A stretch of DNA of 64,000 nucleotides from Ruminiclostridium sufflavum DSM 19573 (GCF_003208175.1 NZ_QKMR01000010.1:1-64000); one strand, 5' to 3'; positions 34,513-44,804 are shown, numbered from the stretch's first letter. Numbers and translations are program-made. Notes: generated by a model not told the origin, from the sequence alone.

Positions 34513-36585
34513 TTAAATAATCCTCTTAAACATTTTCTCAATTTCATATTTTGTTAAACGTACTACAGTCGGACGTCCGTGAGGACATGTATACCTTCTG
34601 CCGGTGTTCTCAAGCTCTGTGAGGAGCTGCCTGACTTCTTTATCGTCCAGCTTTTTGTTTGCTTTAATAGCCGCTTTACATGCTATTGTATGAATAATAT
34701 CATCTGCAACCGGCGTATTAATGGGATTAACAGAACTCTCGATTTTATCTGCCAGCTCCAAAAATATATCTCTTGTAGAATAGCCTTCTGTAAGATATGG
34801 AATCCCTCTTATTATTATTGAATTATTTCCAAAATCCTCAAAAACAAAACCTATTCTATTTAACAGATCCGTGTTGGATTTAATTGCTTCGGCTTCAAAA
34901 GCCTGTATCTGGATAACCACCGGCTCAAGCAGTAATTGAGTTGTATTTTCCTGCGAATCAAATTTATCCTTAAGCTGCTCATACAATATTCTTTCATGAG
35001 CAGCATGCTGGTCAACAAGAACAAGCTCATCACCTGTCTGAAGAATAATATATGTTGAAAAAGCCTGTCCTATATATTTCATATCAGCAAGCCTTAAATC
35101 AGCCCTTAGCATATCAGGCTCAGTGAGTGAGCTATCGCTCTCTTCTCCGGGTTCAGACAGCAGGACTTCCTTGCAAACTGTATTATCTAAGCCTTGATTC
35201 CCTGAGATATCCTTAATGCCACATAAGCTTGTAACATTGTCCTCCTTTGATATATCATAAGAAAGCTCATCAGTTTTTAATCTTTCTGCCTCTCTATTCA
35301 CAGCTCCGCTCTTGAAGTCTGTTCTTGCCAAAGGCTCTAATGCCTTGGCAAGTATCCTTATTTCGTCCGTTCTGTCTGAAATCTCCATAGGATTGTTTAG
35401 GCTATACTGATTATTCTCTTTCTGCGGGAAATTGTCAGTCGCTTTTAGTGACTGAGACTTATCGGAAGTCTTATTAAGTACATTAACATCAGTCTGCCTT
35501 GAAAGCTGCTCCTGAATATAGTCCTTTTGCGGCGGATCTGTCTTAAACTTAAACAGCTCTCTATCCTTAGCAGGAACTGAAACAGGATTAAACAGGCTAT
35601 TTGAGCTGAGAGCTTTTGATACCGCCATATAAACAGCTCTTGACAAATAGCTTTCATCCGCAAACCTCACGTCCATTTTTGCAGGGTGTACATTGGCATC
35701 AACTAATTGTGGATTTATATCAATATTCAAAACAAAAAAAGGAAATTTATTTTTCATAAGCATACTGGAATAAGCCTGTTCCACAGCATATGAAATCACC
35801 CTGCTTTTTATATACCTCTTATTTATGTAAAGAGACTGGTAATTTCTGTTTGACCTTGCTGCTTCTGGTTTACCAACATATCCTGAAATTTTAAATCTTT
35901 CATCCATATACTCTACGCACATGAGCTGACTGATTACTTCTTTCCCGTAAATACTGTAAATAGCGCTTTTTAAATCATTATTTCCCGGAGTATGCACCAG
36001 AATTGTTTTTCCGCTAGTCAGCCTAAAGGAAATATCCGGATTTCCCAAAGCTATTCTGGAAAGAGTATCAGAAATATATCCTGCCTCGGTTGCATCCTTC
36101 TTTAAGAACTTATATCTTGCCGGAGTATTAAAAAATAAATCCTTAATGATAAATGTTGTGCCGACAGGACATCCTGCTGGTCTTACCTCCTTAAAGACTC
36201 CGCCTACAACATGAACATACATTCCATATGTGCCGCCGGCAGTTTTTGTTTGCAGCTCAACAGATGAAACAGCAGCTATACTTGCCAGTGCTTCTCCACG
36301 AAAGCCCATTGTAATAACAGAATCCAAATCCTCTGCCCTCTTGATTTTACTGGTTGCATGACGTTCAAATGCAATTTCCACATCATCCTCTTCCATTCCG
36401 CTGCCATTGTCAGTAACTTTAATGTAGGATATTCCGCCATTTCGAATATCTACCGAAATATTTGAGGCACCGGCATCAATTGAATTCTCAACCAGCTCCT
36501 TTATGACAGAAGCAGGCTTTTCTACAACTTCTCCTGCTGCTATTTTATTTGAAGTATTCTCATCAAGTACAATTATATGTCCCAC
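34513..36585 (-). CDS. mutL: DNA mismatch repair protein MutL
   Basis: The 690-residue protein has an N-terminal GHKL ATPase (IAAGEVVEKPASVIKELVENSIDAGA, TMGFRGEALASIAAVS) and a variable linker of about 180 residues. Its C-terminal dimerisation domain contains DQHAAHERILYE, the full DQHA(x)2E(x)4E endonuclease motif, so it should nick DNA as in other non-enteric bacteria. ACPHGRPTVVRL near the end is another conserved zinc-site element. The start is GTG with AAAGGG upstream. It lies 110 bp after mutS. Confidence 0.96.
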   Translation of the reverse strand: MGHIIVLDENTSNKIAAGEVVEKPASVIKELVENSIDAGASNISVDIRNGGISYIKVTDNGSGMEEDDVEIAFERHATSKIKRAEDLDSVITMGFRGEALASIAAVSSVELQTKTAGGTYGMYVHVVGGVFKEVRPAGCPVGTTFIIKDLFFNTPARYKFLKKDATEAGYISDTLSRIALGNPDISFRLTSGKTILVHTPGNNDLKSAIYSIYGKEVISQLMCVEYMDERFKISGYVGKPEAARSNRNYQSLYINKRYIKSRVISYAVEQAYSSMLMKNKFPFFVLNIDINPQLVDANVHPAKMDVRFADESYLSRAVYMAVSKALSSNSLFNPVSVPAKDRELFKFKTDPPQKDYIQEQLSRQTDVNVLNKTSDKSQSLKATDNFPQKENNQYSLNNPMEISDRTDEIRILAKALEPLARTDFKSGAVNREAERLKTDELSYDISKEDNVTSLCGIKDISGNQGLDNTVCKEVLLSEPGEESDSSLTEPDMLRADLRLADMKYIGQAFSTYIILQTGDELVLVDQHAAHERILYEQLKDKFDSQENTTQLLLEPVVIQIQAFEAEAIKSNTDLLNRIGFVFEDFGNNSIIIRGIPYLTEGYSTRDIFLELADKIESSVNPINTPVADDIIHTIACKAAIKANKKLDDKEVRQLLTELENTGRRYTCPHGRPTVVRLTKYEIEKMFKRII

Positions 36586-36695
36586 TTATGTCACCCTTTC
36601 TATGAACAAAGCTTCAAAAACCAAACTTTGCTGAATCCGGAAAAAGAATATTCGCCGCAAAGGCTTTCAACCCAACTGACTTCCATAATACGAAT

Positions 36696-39311
36696 TCAGG
36701 CATTCATTTTTCTTTGCAAATCATACAGGATATTCATTGCATCAATAGGTGTAAGCCTTGATAAATCAATTTTCATAATGTCTTCAAGGACCTCATTGTT
36801 TTGTGATGCTTTAGCCGCCGCTGCAAATAAATCCATCTGGCCTTCCAATTGCTTTTTTACCTTTGTTAATTTACTTTTTTTAGTTACGTCTGCATCATCC
36901 AATTCAAAAAGTATTTCTTTTGCCCTGTCAATTACAGACAGCGGAACTCCTGCAAGTCTTGCGACCTGAATACCGTAGCTGCCGTCTGCACCGCCTCTGA
37001 TAATTTTCCGAAGGAAAATAACGTCTTCGCCCTTTTCCTTTACGGTAATGCAATAATTTTTAATACCGGACTGCTTTCCTTCAAGTTCTGTCAGCTCATG
37101 ATAATGTGTCGCAAAAAGAGTCCTGCAGCCCAAATTTTCCTTATTGACTATATATTCTATAACAGCCCAGGCAATACTGAGTCCGTCAAAGGTACTGGTA
37201 CCTCTTCCGATTTCATCAAGTATGAGCAGGCTTTTCCCAGTTGCATTTTTTAAAATATTTGCCACCTCTGACATCTCTACCATAAATGTACTCTGACCCG
37301 AAGCCAGATCATCAGATGCCCCGACTCTCGTAAATATTCTGTCGGCTATCCCAACTTTTGCGGAAGCCGCAGGAACAAAACTTCCTATTTGAGCCATTAG
37401 AACAATAAGAGCTGTTTGCCTCATATATGTTGACTTTCCAGCCATATTCGGCCCTGTGATAATTGACAGCCTGTCCTCTTCCATATTAAGCATTGTATCG
37501 TTCGGCACAAAGCTGCTTTTGTCCATCATCTTTTCAACTACCGGATGTCTGCCGTCAATTATCTCAATTTCATCAGCAGCTGTGACCTCAGGCTTGCAGT
37601 AGCTTTCCCTGTCTGCCACTTCAGCCAGTGCCGCCAATGCATCCAGCTCAGCAAGTGCCCTTGCTGTCTGCTTTATTCTTGTTAATTGTATAGATATAGC
37701 TTCTTTAATCTCAATAAACAAGCTGTATTCCAATTGAACAATTTTTTCCTCTGCTCCTAAAATTGTATCCTCAATTTCTTTCAGCTCTGGAGTTATGTAT
37801 CTTTCACAGTTTGCAAGTGTTTGCTTTCGGATATACTCCTGAGGCACAAGTGAAAAATATGATTTTGTCACCTCTATAAAATATCCGAAAACCTTATTAA
37901 ATCCCACCTTCAAGTTTTTTATGCCTGTTTTTTCTCTTTCAGCCGCTTCAAGAGAAGCTATCCAGTCTTTTCCCTTGGTCGAGGCCTGTCTAAGCTTGTC
38001 CACCTCGGCATTATAGCCGTCTTTTATTATCCTGCCCTCTTTTATTGTAATGGGAGGGTCATCTATTACTGACCTTTCAATTAGACTGCTTACATCCTCA
38101 AGACAATCCAGCTGTTCGAAACAGTCTTTATTATATTGCGCTTCAAATTCACTCAAAATATTTTTTATGTAAGGTATCTGGTCAATTGAGTTCTTTAATG
38201 CCGTCAAATCCCTGCAATTAACACTGCCAAGCACCACCTTGCCCATCAGGCGTTCTACGTCATAAACTCTTTTTAACAGCTCTCTGATTTCAACACGTGC
38301 CATATATTTATTTTTGAATTCATCAACTGCATTTAACCTGAGATTTATATCTCCGAGATTTACAAGAGGCTGTTCAATCCATTTCCTGATAAGCCTGCCG
38401 CCCATTGAGGTCATGGTTTTATCCAGAACCCACAGTAATGAACCACGTTTTGACTTTTCCCTCATGGTTTCTGTGAGCTCAAGATTTCTGCGGGTAGCAG
38501 CATCGAGAATCATATATTCCTCAATGTTGTATGAATTAAAGCTCTGGATATGGCTCAGACTGACCTTCTGAGTCATGTCCAGATATTTTAATAACGCTCC
38601 CGCTGCATTTACAGAGATATCATAGTCAGATACTCTTGAAGCAAAATCGTTAAAATGTGCTCTTAAAGTATCTGCCGCAAAACCATATTCAAAAAAGCTT
38701 TCTTCAAATACAGAAATATATATGCTAAATCTGATATTCAATTCGGAAAGGAATTCAGAATCCTTATTAAACTCACTGTTTACAACCAGCTCCGACGGAT
38801 AATATTTAGCGATTTCATCCAGCAGCTTTCCTCTCGTATTTCCCCATGTAATTCTGGTTGCATAAAAATCGCCTGTCGTTATGTCAACAGCCGCAATCCC
38901 ATAAAAATTGCCATTCTTGCATATTGACATAAGATAGTTATTTTTCCTGTCATCAAGCATTGCCATATCTGTAACTGTACCCGGTGTCACAACCTTAACC
39001 ACATCTCTTTTGACAATACCCTTTGCAACGGCAGGATCTTCCACCTGCTCACATATGGCAACCTTAAAGCCCTTTGCGATAAGCCGGGCGACATATCCGT
39101 CCGCCGAATGAAAAGGAACACCGCACATGGGTGCCCTTTCCTCCAAACCGCAATCTTTTCCTGTCAGAGTAATTTCAAGCTCTCTCGCTGCTATTTCTGC
39201 ATCAGAAAAAAACATTTCATAGAAATCACCCAAGCGAAAAAACAAAATACAATCCTTATATTGCTCTTTTATATCAAGATACTGTTGCATCATAGGAGTA
39301 GCAGCAGCCAT
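36696..39311 (-). CDS. mutS: DNA mismatch repair protein MutS
   Basis: The 871-residue protein recognises mismatches. The N-terminal domain shows the FYEMFFSDA motif with the Phe-x-Glu that stacks into mismatches. The ATPase has Walker A TGPNMAGKSTYMRQ, Walker B LLILDEIGRGTSTFDG and the ATHYHELTELE switch. The longest frame would add 34 residues and overlap the YlbF-like gene; GTGAGG precedes ATG 39311, giving the usual MutS length. It is followed by mutL. Confidence 0.97.
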   Translation of the reverse strand: MAAATPMMQQYLDIKEQYKDCILFFRLGDFYEMFFSDAEIAARELEITLTGKDCGLEERAPMCGVPFHSADGYVARLIAKGFKVAICEQVEDPAVAKGIVKRDVVKVVTPGTVTDMAMLDDRKNNYLMSICKNGNFYGIAAVDITTGDFYATRITWGNTRGKLLDEIAKYYPSELVVNSEFNKDSEFLSELNIRFSIYISVFEESFFEYGFAADTLRAHFNDFASRVSDYDISVNAAGALLKYLDMTQKVSLSHIQSFNSYNIEEYMILDAATRRNLELTETMREKSKRGSLLWVLDKTMTSMGGRLIRKWIEQPLVNLGDINLRLNAVDEFKNKYMARVEIRELLKRVYDVERLMGKVVLGSVNCRDLTALKNSIDQIPYIKNILSEFEAQYNKDCFEQLDCLEDVSSLIERSVIDDPPITIKEGRIIKDGYNAEVDKLRQASTKGKDWIASLEAAEREKTGIKNLKVGFNKVFGYFIEVTKSYFSLVPQEYIRKQTLANCERYITPELKEIEDTILGAEEKIVQLEYSLFIEIKEAISIQLTRIKQTARALAELDALAALAEVADRESYCKPEVTAADEIEIIDGRHPVVEKMMDKSSFVPNDTMLNMEEDRLSIITGPNMAGKSTYMRQTALIVLMAQIGSFVPAASAKVGIADRIFTRVGASDDLASGQSTFMVEMSEVANILKNATGKSLLILDEIGRGTSTFDGLSIAWAVIEYIVNKENLGCRTLFATHYHELTELEGKQSGIKNYCITVKEKGEDVIFLRKIIRGGADGSYGIQVARLAGVPLSVIDRAKEILFELDDADVTKKSKLTKVKKQLEGQMDLFAAAAKASQNNEVLEDIMKIDLSRLTPIDAMNILYDLQRKMNA

Positions 39312-39336
39312 TTTAAACCTCACCTGCCTGTTATTT

Positions 39337-39723
39337 TTAACCTCTGCAGCCTCCGCCGCATGATTTGCACTGCTCTTCTGAACAAGTCGGCTCACCTGTA
39401 ATTGAGAAAACAATTATATCATTTACCTTTTTCATTAAAGCTTCCAAATTGCCCTTTGAAACAAGATAATTATTGGTCACTTCATAGTCGTTTATCTCCT
39501 GCTGTTTTTCCAGCAATTTTATTCTTGCCTCATCAATTGCAGCAGAGCCTGCATTTTCACGGGTAACCTTAACCATCTCTATCTGAAGCTGCTTATATTC
39601 CTTCATAAGCCTTGTTGACTTTTCATCTGCTTTCATTGCTGACTCAGCTTTTATATAGGACTTCATTTCATTTGAGTCTGCCATCATCAGACCAAGTTCC
39701 CTTGCCTTTTCGATAATATCCAT
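39337..39723 (-). CDS. YlbF/YmcA (RicA-like) family protein with Cys-rich tail
   Basis: The 128-residue helical protein resembles the YlbF/YmcA family. In Bacillus subtilis RicA (YmcA), RicF and RicT form an iron-sulfur complex that guides mRNA processing. The C-terminus CSEEQCKSCGGGCRG has four Cys that could ligate a cluster. The body is a coiled helix (YKQLQIEMVKVTRENAG, LLEKQQEINDYEV). The gene lies between miaB and mutS, matching the ymcB-ymcA neighbourhood of Bacillus. Whether it is RicA or RicF is open. Confidence 0.82.
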   Translation of the reverse strand: MDIIEKARELGLMMADSNEMKSYIKAESAMKADEKSTRLMKEYKQLQIEMVKVTRENAGSAAIDEARIKLLEKQQEINDYEVTNNYLVSKGNLEALMKKVNDIIVFSITGEPTCSEEQCKSCGGGCRG

Positions 39724-39767
39724 TTTTATTCACTTCTCCCTTTGCTTTATTTATATTTCAAGCTGCC

Positions 39768-41204
39768 TTACTGAACCAGACGGCCTTTCAATGACCATGT
39801 CTGAATTGTGTCTACTTTTACCTTTACAAGCTTCCCTACCAAATCGGGACTTCCTTTAAAATTAACTATTTTATTCTGCCTTGTTCTGCCGGTATAAGTT
39901 GTATCACTGTTTTTGCTCAGCCCCTCTACAAGAACCTCAACTTCTTCTCCCAGCAAATTATTATTAATCCGCAGGCTTATGGAATTTTGCAGCTCCAGCA
40001 GTCTTTCGAATCTATCCTTCATTACGTCCTCTGAAACCTGATTGGGATTTTTTGCCGCCGGTGTTCCTGTTCTCTTTGAGTAGAGGAAGGTGTATGCCAT
40101 ATCATACTCTGCTTTTGAAACAACCTCAAGTGTCTCGCGGAAATCCTCCTCGGACTCTCCGGGAAAACCCACTATTATATCAGTTGTTAACCCGATATCA
40201 GGTATTTGCTCTTTAACCTTGTCAATTAACCCCAAATACTTTTCTTTAGTATATTTACGGTTCATATCTTCCAGAATTTTCGAACTCCCTGATTGAACAG
40301 GCAGATGCAAATGCTCGCAAACCTTGCTGCAATCCCGTATTGCGTATATTAAATCCTCAGACAAATCCTTTGGATGAGAAGTCATAAACCTGATACGCTC
40401 TATTCCCTCAATTTTGTCCAATTCTCTCAAAAGCCTTGCAAAAGTGAAGTCTCCCTCCAAATCCTTGCCATAAGAATTAACATTTTGACCTAAAAGGGTA
40501 ATTTCCTTGCACCCTTCTTTTGCCAATTCCCCAACTTCCTTCCGTATTTCATCCAGACTCCTGCTTCTTTCCCTGCCTCTTACATACGGAACAATACAAT
40601 ATGAGCAGAAGTTATTGCAGCCGTACATTACCGTTACCCATGCCTTTATTTTTTCTTTCCTGCTGATAGGCATGTTTTCAGCAATTGAACCGGTGGAATC
40701 CCACACGTCAGTCACTGTTTTTCCGGTTGTAATTACAGTATTAAGAAGCTCCGGAAGCTTATATAAATTATGTGTGCCAAATATTATATCAACATGCCTG
40801 TAAGTTTTTGTTATGTGCGCAACAACCTCCGGCTGCTGCATCATACAGCCGCAAACAGCGATAATAAGCTTGGAATTGGTATCCTTGAGCCTCTTTAATG
40901 CCCCAAGATGTCCATAAACCTTTTGCTCTGCGTTCTCACGCACACAACAGGTGTTGAATATAATTAAATCACTGTCGGAACGAACCTCACATTCTGAATA
41001 TCCCATCTCGCAAAGCATTCCTGCAAGACGTTCCGAATCATTTTCATTCATCTGGCAGCCAAAGGTTTCAATACTGTATCTGGCAGCCTTGCCTGCCTTC
41101 ATGGCAATATCCTGATTATACTGCTTAATATCCTCTATATATTTGTATTGACGGTTAATTTCCTCGGCAGATACTTTTGTTGTAACTCTTTTGCCCTCAC
41201 TCAA
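39768..41204 (-). CDS. miaB: tRNA-2-methylthio-N6-dimethylallyladenosine synthase
   Basis: The 478-residue radical-SAM enzyme adds a methylthio group to position 2 of i6A37 made by MiaA. The N-terminal cluster uses Cys in FGCQMNENDS, NTCCVREN and VCGCMMQQ; the radical-SAM cluster is CNNFCSYC; a TRAM domain ends the protein. The longest frame starts at ATG 41231, but GGAGG lies seven bases before TTG 41204, which is the more likely start. It heads the miaB-ricA-mutS-mutL-miaA string. Confidence 0.96.
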   Translation of the reverse strand: MSEGKRVTTKVSAEEINRQYKYIEDIKQYNQDIAMKAGKAARYSIETFGCQMNENDSERLAGMLCEMGYSECEVRSDSDLIIFNTCCVRENAEQKVYGHLGALKRLKDTNSKLIIAVCGCMMQQPEVVAHITKTYRHVDIIFGTHNLYKLPELLNTVITTGKTVTDVWDSTGSIAENMPISRKEKIKAWVTVMYGCNNFCSYCIVPYVRGRERSRSLDEIRKEVGELAKEGCKEITLLGQNVNSYGKDLEGDFTFARLLRELDKIEGIERIRFMTSHPKDLSEDLIYAIRDCSKVCEHLHLPVQSGSSKILEDMNRKYTKEKYLGLIDKVKEQIPDIGLTTDIIVGFPGESEEDFRETLEVVSKAEYDMAYTFLYSKRTGTPAAKNPNQVSEDVMKDRFERLLELQNSISLRINNNLLGEEVEVLVEGLSKNSDTTYTGRTRQNKIVNFKGSPDLVGKLVKVKVDTIQTWSLKGRLVQ

Positions 41205-41362
41205 AACTATTCCTCCATAATTTGAATCCATATCAATATTAACATAAATACACAGAAGCTATTATAACATAAAATTATTAATTTTAAATATAATTATTTT
41301 AAGGGAGGCAGTTACGGTCAAAAGCCTTCTCCACACAGAATATTAAGCCTTGGCAAAATAAA

Positions 41363-41878
41363 TTATATTAAATTCATTGCGTATTTTTCAACTACAACTC
41401 CCTGCCCGGCATAAAAAACCGTATTGACTTCCATCGTATTAATAAAGCCAAACCTTCTGTAAAAATTTACGGCCCTTTCATTTTCTTTTATAACCCATAG
41501 ATAACAGCTTTTGCAGCCTTGAATTTTAAGCCTTTCAACTGCAAATTTTGTAAGCTCAAAGCCTTGCATGGTTGACCAGTGCTCAGGAAGAACATACAGT
41601 GAAATAATCTCCCCTTCATCGCAATCATCACAGCCTGCATCTGACCGATCCTTTCCATATGTGATTGTACCGGTAATTAAATCATCCATTTCATATACTG
41701 CTGCCTCATGAACATTATATACAAAAGCTCTTGTGAATAGAGGTATCCAGCCATCATCAGATATGTTACTCAAATATTCCCTGGGGATAAATTTATCATA
41801 GGCTTCCTTCCATGTCCTTGCATGAACATAGCTCATTGCTTTTACATCATTGACACCTGCCAGGCGTACTCCCTTCAA
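41363..41878 (-). CDS. GNAT family N-acetyltransferase
   Basis: The 171-residue protein has the GNAT order: an N-terminal SYVHARTWKEAYDKFIP, a central strand EIISLYVLPEHWSTMQG, and the C-terminal CYLWVIKENERAVNFYRRFGF, which is the typical acetyl-CoA fold end. The substrate is unknown. It starts at TTG with GGGGTG upstream. It sits alone, 160 bp downstream of the miaB start on the same strand but reading away from the thioesterase gene. Confidence 0.88.
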   Translation of the reverse strand: MKGVRLAGVNDVKAMSYVHARTWKEAYDKFIPREYLSNISDDGWIPLFTRAFVYNVHEAAVYEMDDLITGTITYGKDRSDAGCDDCDEGEIISLYVLPEHWSTMQGFELTKFAVERLKIQGCKSCYLWVIKENERAVNFYRRFGFINTMEVNTVFYAGQGVVVEKYAMNLI

Positions 41879-42087
41879 TTCTTCACCCCGCTCGCTTCCG
41901 CTGTAATTATAGTTTGTTTATAGATATATTGTAAGCTTTATAAATTATAAATTCAATAAATCTGATAACTTAACCGGTTGTTCTGTTAAATTTTTTCATT
42001 TTCGATTTGGGAAGTTGAATTGCTCTTTCATTTTGCTATATAATTATTTTTGTGCTTATCATTTTATTGACACAAGGAGATTCAATA

Positions 42088-42507
42088 ATGGAAAAAGATA
42101 TTATAGTTTTTTTCGAGAAAGACAGATTTGCTCATTATGTGGGAATTGAACTTATAAAAGTTGAGCCGGGCTTCGCAGTAACGCAATTGAAGCTTTCAGA
42201 CAGGCATTTGAATGGATTAGGTATTGTACAAGGAGGTGCAATTTATACTCTGGCAGACTTTGCCTTCGCCGCAGCAACAAATTCCGGAGGACTTGCAACT
42301 GTCGGCATTAATTGCAGCATCACTTATTTCAGCTCACCCAAGGGAAGTATTATTACAGCTCAGGCAAAAGAAACCTCCTCGGAAAAAAGAATTTGCGGCT
42401 GTGATGTTGAGGTGCTTGATGAGGACGGGAAATTGATAGCAAAATTCAGCGGAACCGGTTACAGGATTAATAAAACTATTGATTATAAAACAGGTACGGT
42501 TGAATAA
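42088..42507 (+). CDS. PaaI-family hotdog thioesterase
   Basis: The 139-residue protein has the single hotdog domain of PaaI-like acyl-CoA thioesterases: LKLSDRHLNGLGIVQGGAIYTLADFAFAAATNS contains the HxN/G-G-A catalytic region, followed by GSIITAQAKETSSEKRICGCDVEVLDEDGKLIA. AAGGAG stands before ATG 42088, so an in-frame ATG at 42052 is not used. It is monocistronic; its substrate is unknown. Confidence 0.9.
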   Translation: MEKDIIVFFEKDRFAHYVGIELIKVEPGFAVTQLKLSDRHLNGLGIVQGGAIYTLADFAFAAATNSGGLATVGINCSITYFSSPKGSIITAQAKETSSEKRICGCDVEVLDEDGKLIAKFSGTGYRINKTIDYKTGTVE

Positions 42508-42537
42508 TTTTTAATGCATTTTATTTATGGGGCATAC

Positions 42538-42622
42538 AAAAGTCAACTGCTATCGGCTAAGAAACCGATTCCATCAGTCGATAGTTCGGGCTTCAGACGA
42601 ATACTGCTTTCAGCCTATGATA
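42538..42622. repeat. Dispersed palindromic repeat, copy after the thioesterase gene
   Basis: AAAGTCAACTGCTATCGGCT is followed by AAACCGATTCCATCAGTCGATAG, so the nested hairpin is kept with compensating changes. It fills the gap to the convergent lipoprotein gene and overlaps its last codons. Confidence 0.75.
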
Positions 42623-43374
42623 ATTGCCTCGTCCATATAAAGCTCAATTCCTGCTGCCTTTGCGCCCTGTCCCCATGAATAATAAACCAGCCCTCTATCC
42701 GCATCCCAGATAAATTTTGTGTTTGAACTGTTTTCACTGTTATTTGAAGTATATGTACAAACATTTTTTCTGACAATTATTGCTGTTTTCCAAATTCCAT
42801 CGTTAAGATATATATCTTCGCTTCCGGAAAGAAGGAAGGTTTTATCATTATCTGGCAGCTGACCTGTAGCTTCAAGCTCCTTTGCATAATTAATATAATT
42901 GAATTTCCCATTTTCGTACAAATTTTTATCCGTCGTCTTTTTCGAGGGATTAAAACTGAAAATATTATCTTCTGTCACCCATAAATAGTATTTATCACAT
43001 ATTTCTTCTTTGCTGCCGCCATCTCTCATGACAGAAAAATTAAATTCAAATACACTGCCTTTGCTCAGCTCCGCAATTTGAGATATTTTAAGCTTTGCTT
43101 TAACCTTTATATTATTATAACCATCAGTATTATCACTATCCCGGTCAAAGATATTATCACCCCAGACCGTGCCTGTATAAGAATACTCATTTTTTATTGA
43201 AATATCCTTAAAGAAAAACTTATTATATTTTTGCAATTCCTTTAATTGGTTTACCTGAGGTTCCTGCATTTGCTCAGCAGTCTGAAAGCTGCAATCTTCC
43301 GCATATTTGCTGCAGCCTGCCATAATTGAAGCTGAAGCTAATAAAATTAGTACGGCCTTTGTCTTATTATTCAT
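42610..43374 (-). CDS. Hypothetical lipoprotein
   Basis: The 254-residue product has a lipoprotein signal: basic NNKTK, a hydrophobic stretch AVLILLASASIMAGC with the lipobox Cys at about 21. The mature part is strand rich (YSYTGTVWGDNIFDRDS, VFEFNFSVMRDGG, WDADRGLVYYSWGQGAKAAGIELY) with no family I recognise. It should be exported and anchored to the membrane outer face. GGAGGT lies just before ATG 43374; the in-frame ATG four codons earlier overlaps the site. It may be an isolated, lineage-specific gene. Confidence 0.8.
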   Translation of the reverse strand: MNNKTKAVLILLASASIMAGCSKYAEDCSFQTAEQMQEPQVNQLKELQKYNKFFFKDISIKNEYSYTGTVWGDNIFDRDSDNTDGYNNIKVKAKLKISQIAELSKGSVFEFNFSVMRDGGSKEEICDKYYLWVTEDNIFSFNPSKKTTDKNLYENGKFNYINYAKELEATGQLPDNDKTFLLSGSEDIYLNDGIWKTAIIVRKNVCTYTSNNSENSSNTKFIWDADRGLVYYSWGQGAKAAGIELYMDEAIIIG

Positions 43375-43610
43375 ACTTACCTCCAAACCGGATATCCGGC
43401 AAAAAAATATTATAGGCTTTGTCCTTTAAATAGGGTAACCAAGCATATTTATACAAACGGAATAAATGTAAACCAATAAATATTTGTAAATAAATTACTG
43501 ATTTTCCTATTTTATATTACCATTAATTTTTATACCTGTGAATTTTTTTCATACGATAATTTTGATAAGTATTTTATTTTTAAGAGCCGAATTTTTATTT
43601 AATTATGGAT

Positions 43611-43829
43611 TTATCTCTGAATTAAGCATCCCGGCTGCAGCTTTGGATTTAAATAGTCCCTGGGGTTTGTGCTTAATATTCTTTCTATACGCAAGTCCGC
43701 GTTGTTTGTCTTGGAAACCTGAACCGAAACTCCGCCAATATCCATATTTGAATAGCTGATATTTGTATGCTCACCGTAGCCTTGATTTCCAAATACAACC
43801 TCTTTATCATAAATAGAATAAATAATCAT
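43611..43829 (-). CDS. YlzJ-like protein
   Basis: The 72-residue protein matches the YlzJ-like family in size and features ([11 protein letters not shown] near the start, [18 protein letters not shown] at the end). Its function is unknown. It overlaps the tepA-like gene by four bases (ATGA), the same order as ymfB-ylzJ in Bacillus subtilis. Confidence 0.85.
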   Translation of the reverse strand: MIIYSIYDKEVVFGNQGYGEHTNISYSNMDIGGVSVQVSKTNNADLRIERILSTNPRDYLNPKLQPGCLIQR

Positions 43830-44563
43830 TGAATCACTCCTCCCTGATTATCTTCAGCCTTCTTTGCGTCTATGAGCTCTCTCAGCTTTGCAATAGCGTC
43901 TGACAAGCCTCCAACAGCATCAATTAAGCCTGTTTGAACTGCTTCCTCACCAAATAAAACCACACCTACATCATTTGCCAGCTCGCCTGTTTTAAGCATG
44001 AGCTGTTTAAAGCTTTCCTTGGTAATTTTTGAATGCCCGCATACAAACTTAACAACCCGTTCTTGCATTTTATTAAAGTATTCATATGTTTGAGGAACTC
44101 CGATAACCATACCGTTAAGCCTGATAGGATGTATTGTCATCGTTGCAGAGCTTGCTATAAAAGAATAATCGGCTGAAACCGCCATTGGAACCCCTATGCT
44201 GTGACCACCGCCTAATACTATTGAGACTGACGGCTTTGACAGGCTCGCAATCATTTCCGATATTGCAAGTCCTGCTTCAACATCTCCTCCGACGGTATTG
44301 AGTACAAGCAGCAAGCCTTCAATCTGTTTGCTTTCTTCAATTGCAACAAGTTGAGGAATTACATGTTCATATTTTGTAGTTTTATTGTGAGGAGGCAGCA
44401 AAATATGTCCCTCAACCTGTCCAATTATGGATAGGCAATGTATATTACTTTCCTCTTGAGGCAAATTCGTGGTACCAAATTCTTTGATTTCCTGAATTTC
44501 ATTATTTTGGTTTTCATTTTCTGAAGGCTTTGTATCAGGTGAAGCTTCTGTATTATTATTCAA
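43826..44563 (-). CDS. tepA: ClpP-like translocation-enhancing protease TepA
   Basis: The 245-residue protein has a ClpP-like serine-protease core: [17 protein letters not shown], the nucleophile Ser in [18 protein letters not shown] and the His in [10 protein letters not shown]. The first 50 residues are polar and low complexity. In Bacillus TepA (YmfB) is a cytoplasmic protease linked to signal-peptide or export turnover. TTG 44563 has AGAGGT nine bases upstream; the longer frame has none. It lies in the conserved dpaB-tepA-ylzJ order, though 375 bp after dpaB. Confidence 0.88.
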   Translation of the reverse strand: MNNNTEASPDTKPSENENQNNEIQEIKEFGTTNLPQEESNIHCLSIIGQVEGHILLPPHNKTTKYEHVIPQLVAIEESKQIEGLLLVLNTVGGDVEAGLAISEMIASLSKPSVSIVLGGGHSIGVPMAVSADYSFIASSATMTIHPIRLNGMVIGVPQTYEYFNKMQERVVKFVCGHSKITKESFKQLMLKTGELANDVGVVLFGEEAVQTGLIDAVGGLSDAIAKLRELIDAKKAEDNQGGVIQ

Positions 44564-44754
44564 AGTAGTTATACCTCTTTTATAAAGTTTAAATTTCTTA
44601 TATGGACACAAGGAATAATGTAAAGTACTACATTATAATAGTATATATTTTTTATTAAAATAAATACGCGAATAAAAAATTATACACTCATGCAATACGT
44701 AATAACAGCATGTTGACATACTGTTATTTATTGAAATAGGAATCAATATTCCCG

Positions 44755-44804
44755 TATACTAAATTTCAAATAAAAACTTAACTTTTCATTTGAAATTTAG
44801 TATA
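44755..44804. repeat. 17-bp perfect inverted repeat
   Basis: TATACTAAATTTCAAAT and its exact inverse flank a 16-base loop. It lies in the 375-bp gap between dpaB and tepA. No T-run follows on either strand. The rest of the gap is AT-rich with no gene seen. Confidence 0.8.
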
